From CADEDH01 sp041394285 (GTDB lineage Bacteria; Actinomycetota; Acidimicrobiia; Acidimicrobiales; SZUA-35): 64,000 bases of DNA. Where the stretch lies: contig JAWKIL010000013.1 in assembly GCA_041394285.1 (NCBI GenBank), positions 62,001 through 126,000 of the forward strand, read 5' to 3'. Positions 56,065 through 64,000 of this stretch are shown here, in pieces (within the stretch, counting starts at the first letter, position 1; the number at the start of each line of letters is the position of its first letter). The notes under the pieces are model-generated. The model did not search any database. It had not been told where the DNA came from and was given only the letters and a program-made list of their open reading frames with translations. The position numbers and the translations under genes are program-made.

Positions 56065-57204
56065 GTGCCGTCGGCCCGCCGCCCCCTCCCCAGGCCTGCT
56101 CCACCTGCCGGTGACGGCGGGCCGGCCCCGTTGGGGCCCGACCGCCCCGTCGTTCCCCGGTGGCTGATCGTGGTCGGCGCCTGGAGCTGGCGGCTGCTGG
56201 CCGGCCTGGCCGTGCTGGTGGTGGCGGGCATGGCCCTGCGCCGGTTGGAGGTGGTGGTCGTTCCCACCCTGATGGCGGTCCTCATCGCCACCGTGCTCGC
56301 CCCTCCGGCGGGGTGGCTGCGGCGGCGGGGATGCCCGCCCCGGCTGGCCACGTTCGCCGTGTTCAGCGGCGCAGGAGCGATCCTGGCCGGGATCGGGGTG
56401 TGGCTGGTGCCGGTGTTCGCCCGGGAGGCGGCGCTGGTCGGTCCTCAGCTCGGTGACGGCTTCGATCGGCTCCAGGCCTGGGCGGCCACCGGCCCCCTGG
56501 GGCTGAGTGACGCCCAGGTGGCCTCGTACCGGGCCGAGCTGGGGTCGGCGCTCACCACGGCCGTGCGGGGGGTGCCGGCCGACGTGGCCTGGGGCGCCCG
56601 CACCGCGCTCGACCTCACAGTGGGGGTGGTGGTGTCGGTGGTGCTGGCGGTGTTCGCCGTGAACGACGGGGGCCGGGTAGCGGCGGAGCTGCTGGCCCGG
56701 GCCGATCCCACCGGCGCCCGAGGCTTGCAGGCCCTGGCCGACGACCTGTGGCTCACGCTGGGCGGCTATGTCCGGGGGGCGGCGGTGAACGGCCTGGTCA
56801 ACGGGATGGCGCTGGCCCTCGGCCTCGTCGCGCTGCGGGTCCCTCTCGTCGTGCCGCTTGCCGTGCTGGCCTTCCTCAGCGCCTTCGCCCCGCTGGTGGG
56901 GGCGTTCGTGTCGGGCGGGATCGCCGCCCTGGTGGCCCTGGCCGACGCCGGGCCGGCCCGGGCCGGGATCGTGGTGCTGGTCGTAATCGGGATCCACCTG
57001 TTGGAGGGCTACATCACCGGACCGCTGGTCATGGGCCGGGCATTGCGCCTGCCACCGGCGGCGGTGCTGGTGGCCCTGTCGGTGGGAGGTGTGCTGGGCG
57101 GTGTGTGGGGTCTGCTGTTCGCCGCGCCCGCCACCGCCTGCGGTCTGGCCGTGTGGCGCTGGTCGGCCGGGGATCCGGCGCCGCTCGGGCGGGCGTCACC
57201 GTGA
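56065..57204 (+). CDS. AI-2E family transporter
   Basis: 379 residues from a GTG at 56065. It has the family layout: LRRLEVVVVPTLMAVLIATVLAPPAGWLRRRGCP, then a soluble middle part, then LGGYVRGAAVNGLVNGMALALGLVALRVPLVVPLAVLAFLSAFAPLVGAFVSG and a C-terminal HLLEGYITGPLVMGRALRLPP. About eight membrane helices. Named for autoinducer-2 export in E. coli TqsA, though substrates vary. It diverges from the MprF-fusion gene. Confidence 0.9.
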   Translation: MPSARRPLPRPAPPAGDGGPAPLGPDRPVVPRWLIVVGAWSWRLLAGLAVLVVAGMALRRLEVVVVPTLMAVLIATVLAPPAGWLRRRGCPPRLATFAVFSGAGAILAGIGVWLVPVFAREAALVGPQLGDGFDRLQAWAATGPLGLSDAQVASYRAELGSALTTAVRGVPADVAWGARTALDLTVGVVVSVVLAVFAVNDGGRVAAELLARADPTGARGLQALADDLWLTLGGYVRGAAVNGLVNGMALALGLVALRVPLVVPLAVLAFLSAFAPLVGAFVSGGIAALVALADAGPARAGIVVLVVIGIHLLEGYITGPLVMGRALRLPPAAVLVALSVGGVLGGVWGLLFAAPATACGLAVWRWSAGDPAPLGRASP

Positions 57205-57229
57205 GCCGATCCTCGGCGTCGGCCCGGTG

Positions 57230-58015
57230 TCAGGCCGACTCCGAGGTGAGGGCCCACATCTGGGCGATGCCGTCGATGCCCAGCTCCCCGGCCGAGCGGG
57301 CGATCACCCGGTTCTGGCTGTCGAGGTACACGGCGTAGGGGAAGCCGCCGGCGCCGAAGGCCAACACGGCCGAGCTGCCCCCGTCGTCCCGCATCGTGAC
57401 CGAGCTGAACCCCTCCCGGTCGAGCCAGGTGGAGGGCGGGTAGTTGCCGCTCTCGGGCCTCACCGCGGTGGACACGGCGTAGATGTCGACGTTGTCGGGC
57501 TTCTGGCCGCTGTCGATCAGCTGCTGGATCAGCGGCACCTCGGCCTGGCAGTGGGGACACCAGTGGGCCACGAAGTAGATGACCTTGGCCCGGCCGTCGG
57601 CCCCGATCGTCACCGGGTTGCCGTCGAAATCCGTGCCCCGCAGGGTGGGGGCCACCGAACCGGCCGCCGGGTCGTCGGCGCCGGTCACCAACACGTCGGG
57701 CATCTCGGCCAGTGACGTTCCCTCCACCGACACCGGAGCGGTGGCGGCCCCGGCCGGGGCGGCCAGCGCGTCCGAGCTGGGGGCGGCGCCGTTGGCGGAG
57801 GTGGGCGGGGCGGCTGCCGTGGGCGGTCCGACCTCGCCGAACAGCCGCTCCCCGGCCACCACGATCACCAGGCCGGCCACCACGGCCAACCCGATGAGGC
57901 CGATGAGGGCCGCGGCCAGGGCTGACGACCCCTGGCTCCGTTGGGGGCGGGACGCTTCCACCAGCGACGGCTCGGCCGGCGGCGGCCCGGGTGGCGGCTG
58001 CTGAGACATGACCAT
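57230..58015 (-). CDS. Membrane-anchored thioredoxin-like protein, second copy
   Basis: 261 residues from the ATG at 58015, chosen because GAGG lies seven bases upstream; the frame continues to 58081. A Pro-rich cytoplasmic tail, one membrane segment (LAAALIGLIGLAVVAGLVIVV), a linker, and a thioredoxin fold with FVAHWCPHCQAEVPL follow. It is a paralogue of the protein at 51016-51684, sharing YAVSTAV and a GGFP-YAVYLD tail. No DsbB gene is adjacent here. It is probably an extracytoplasmic thiol-disulfide protein. Confidence 0.85.
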   Translation of the reverse strand: MVMSQQPPPGPPPAEPSLVEASRPQRSQGSSALAAALIGLIGLAVVAGLVIVVAGERLFGEVGPPTAAAPPTSANGAAPSSDALAAPAGAATAPVSVEGTSLAEMPDVLVTGADDPAAGSVAPTLRGTDFDGNPVTIGADGRAKVIYFVAHWCPHCQAEVPLIQQLIDSGQKPDNVDIYAVSTAVRPESGNYPPSTWLDREGFSSVTMRDDGGSSAVLAFGAGGFPYAVYLDSQNRVIARSAGELGIDGIAQMWALTSESA

Positions 58016-58101
58016 GGCGGAACCTCGTGTCGTCGATCGGGCCGGACGCGCAAGACCCGGCCCACCGGGCCGGGTCTCCACGCTAACTGACGTTCGGTGC
58101 T

Positions 58102-58248
58102 GCGAGTTCGGCGGAGCCGAACTCGGTTAGTGAGGGCCGAAGGCCCGAACGGCGTTCACCCGATGTTCCGGCGAAGCCGGAACTCGAGGAACCGGCGAGT
58201 TCGGCGGAGCCGAACTCGGTTAGTGAGGGCCGAAGGCCCGAACGGCGT

Positions 58249-58257
<9 letters not shown>
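58102..58257. repeat. 63-bp perfect direct repeat at the 3' end of rpoC
   Basis: Two identical 63-base copies at 58102-58164 and 58195-58257. The copy nearest rpoC contains the gene's last codons and stop (ATCGGGTGA on the minus strand). Each copy holds hairpins GAGTTCGGCGGAGCCGAACTC and GGGCCGAAGGCCC, and a third, GTTCCGGCGAAGCCGGAAC, lies between the copies. These could terminate rpoBC transcription. Confidence 0.85.
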
Positions 58258-62236
<3,979 letters not shown>

Positions 62237-62316
62237 GCGTGTGTCTCTCTACCCTTCTTCGATCGTAAGAACAGTCGAGAATCCGAAGGATTCTCGAGCA
62301 GCTCGAAGAGCTGCCG

Positions 62317-64000
62317 TCAACGGGGGGTACCGGCGGCGCGGGCGGCGTCGTCTTCGTCGGACCCACGTTCTGGGCGGCTCAGATCGATGCCGAGCTCCTC
62401 GGCCGTGCGGAAGAGCTCGTCGTCGAGCTCCCGCATCTCGATCTCGGCCCCGTCCTCGGCCAGCACCTCGACGTTGAGGCACAGGGCCTGCATCTCCTTG
62501 ATGAGCACCTTGAAGCTCTCGGGGATGCCCGGCTCAGGAATGTTCTCGCCCTTGACGATGGCCTCGTAGACCTTGACCCGGCCCAACACGTCGTCGGACT
62601 TGATCGTCAGCAGCTCCTGCAGGCAATAGGCGGCGCCGTAGGCCTCGAGTGCCCACACCTCCATCTCACCGAAGCGCTGGCCACCGAACTGGGCCTTACC
62701 ACCGAGCGGCTGCTGGGTGATCATGGAGTACGGACCGGTGGACCGGGCGTGGATCTTGTCGTCCACCAGGTGGGACAGCTTCAAGATGTACATGATCCCG
62801 ACCATGATCGGCCGGTCGAACGGCCGGCCGGTCTGGCCGTCGTACAGGGTGGCCTTGCCGTCGGAGCCGATGAGACGGACACCGTCGACCGACTCCGGGT
62901 TCAGGTTCTCGAAGATCTTCTGGATGGTGGGCTTGGAGCCCGCCATCTCCACCTCGTCCCACTTGGCCCCGTCGAACACCGGGGTGGCGACGAGTGTGGC
63001 GGGCGTGGTGAAGGGGCGGGTCTTGGTCTCGGTGCCGCGGACGGGCGCTTCGCCCACCCGCTCGCCGTCGACCTCCCAACCCCACCGGGCGGCGTAGCCC
63101 AGGTGCGATTCCAGCACCTGGCCCACGTTCATCCGGCTCGGCACGCCGAGTGGGTTGAGGATGATGTCCACCGGGGTGCCATCGGCCAGGTAGGGCATGT
63201 CCTCCTGGGGCAGGATGCGGGAGATCACACCCTTGTTGCCGTGGCGGCCGGCCAGCTTGTCGCCCACGCTGATCTTGCGCTTCTGGGCCACGTACACCCG
63301 GACCAGCTGGTTCACGCCGGGGGGCAGCTCGTGGCTGTCGTCCCGGTTGAACACCTTGACCTCGATGACCTTGCCCTGCTCGCCGTGGGGGACCTTGAGC
63401 GAGGTATCCCGCACCTCGCGGGCCTTCTCACCGAAGATGGCCCGCAGCAGGCGCTCCTCCGGGGTCAGCTCGGTCTCGCCCTTGGGGGTGACCTTGCCCA
63501 CCAGCACGTCGCCGGCGCCCACCTCGGCGCCGACCCGGATGATGCCCCGCTCGTCGAGGTCGGCCAGGATGTCGTCCGACAGGTTCGGGATGTCCCGGGT
63601 GATCTCCTCCGGGCCGAGCTTGGTGTCCCGGGCATCGATCTCGTGCTCCTTGATGTGGATCGACGTGAGCACGTCGTCCTTCACCAGGCGCTCGGACAGG
63701 ATGATGGCGTCTTCGAAGTTGTAGCCCTCCCAGGGCATGAACGCCACGACCAGGTTCTTGCCCAGGGCCAGCTCGCCGTTGTCGGTGGAGGGGCCGTCGG
63801 CCAGGAGGTCGCCTTCGCGCACCCGGTCGCCGGCCTTCACCCGCGGCTTCTGGTTGATGCAGGTGTCCTGGTTGGAGCGGGCGAACTTGAGCAGGCGGTG
63901 GATCCGCTTGCCCAGCTTGGCGTACTCCACGGTGATCACCCGGCCGTCGGCCTCGATCACGATGCCGTCGTCCGGGGCGACCAGGGTGTCGGCGGCGTCG
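62317..64000 (-). CDS. rpoB: DNA-directed RNA polymerase subunit beta, 3' part
   Basis: The frame is open to the window edge, so about 561 C-terminal residues are visible. Conserved segments include VVAFMPWEGYNFEDAIILSERLV, ISVGDKLAGRHGNKGVISRILP, PVDIILNPLGVPSRMNVGQ and GGKAQFGGQRFGEMEVWALEAYGAAY. A short acidic tail (ERGSDEDDAARAAGTPR) ends the protein. The gene precedes rpoC by 80 bases, the usual order. The rifampicin-binding region lies outside the window. Confidence 0.96.
   Translation of the reverse strand, partial: DAADTLVAPDDGIVIEADGRVITVEYAKLGKRIHRLLKFARSNQDTCINQKPRVKAGDRVREGDLLADGPSTDNGELALGKNLVVAFMPWEGYNFEDAIILSERLVKDDVLTSIHIKEHEIDARDTKLGPEEITRDIPNLSDDILADLDERGIIRVGAEVGAGDVLVGKVTPKGETELTPEERLLRAIFGEKAREVRDTSLKVPHGEQGKVIEVKVFNRDDSHELPPGVNQLVRVYVAQKRKISVGDKLAGRHGNKGVISRILPQEDMPYLADGTPVDIILNPLGVPSRMNVGQVLESHLGYAARWGWEVDGERVGEAPVRGTETKTRPFTTPATLVATPVFDGAKWDEVEMAGSKPTIQKIFENLNPESVDGVRLIGSDGKATLYDGQTGRPFDRPIMVGIMYILKLSHLVDDKIHARSTGPYSMITQQPLGGKAQFGGQRFGEMEVWALEAYGAAYCLQELLTIKSDDVLGRVKVYEAIVKGENIPEPGIPESFKVLIKEMQALCLNVEVLAEDGAEIEMRELDDELFRTAEELGIDLSRPERGSDEDDAARAAGTPR

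Overview
The window is very GC-rich bacterial DNA carrying housekeeping genes (rpoB-rpoC) and several markers common in Actinomycetota: a DUF222/HNH (13E12-type) endonuclease, a SARP/BTAD regulator, an LLM-class flavin oxidoreductase, MSMEG_1061-like and other PPOX flavoproteins, and paired phosphotransferase genes. The gene mix resembles Acidimicrobiia-type actinobacteria, but that placement is inference. Almost every operon is built with ATGA or GTGA stop/start overlaps.

Region 1 (1-2.4 kb) has a truncated SARP-type regulator and an HNH endonuclease. Region 2 (2.46-11.1 kb) is accessory DNA. Single small genes in both orientations (SMI1/KNR4, SIMPL, a lipoprotein, a Clp N-domain protein, an alpha/beta hydrolase, a ParB-like protein and unknowns) are separated by copies of an imperfectly conserved, hairpin-forming repeat of about 50-100 bp. 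The repeats all point the same way, so the layout looks like an integron cassette array, but canonical attC core sites and an integrase were not found. An IS1182-type element has inserted into the hydrolase exactly at its nucleophile elbow, with a CTAG target duplication.

Region 3 (11.2-16.3 kb) holds an ECF sigma factor, an AzlC-AzlD exporter, and a MoxR ATPase / CoxE-like VWA / CPBP protease operon. Region 4 (16.3-25 kb) is a compact biosynthetic operon: ketosynthase, then an AT-DH-ER-KR-ACP polyketide synthase, then an alpha-oxoamine synthase, then a type II thioesterase, all with overlapping reading frames. It probably builds a reduced acyl chain and releases it by decarboxylative condensation with an amino acid. 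The KS/AT split might be an indel artefact.

Region 5 (25.2-43 kb) is metabolic and envelope genes: a molybdopterin oxidoreductase, phosphotransferases, PPOX, MBL-fold, LLM and TspO proteins, enoyl-CoA hydratase, a tyrosine phosphatase, a fused LivH-LivM permease, an alkylsulfatase-like protein and an L,D-transpeptidase. Region 6 (43-58 kb) holds a form II CO-dehydrogenase-like operon, an ABC-2 exporter operon, a thioredoxin/DsbB pair, a rhomboid-like protein, a large fusion of a metallophosphoesterase with an MprF-type acyltransferase domain, an AI-2E transporter and a second thioredoxin-like protein. Region 7 (58-64 kb) is rpoC, carrying an apparent 1-nt frameshift and lacking the second zinc site, and the 3' part of rpoB.

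Two coding sequences (Clp N-domain and rpoC) show single-base frameshifts, and the KS/AT junction may be a third. Some sequence error should therefore be considered. No tRNA, rRNA or CRISPR was seen.
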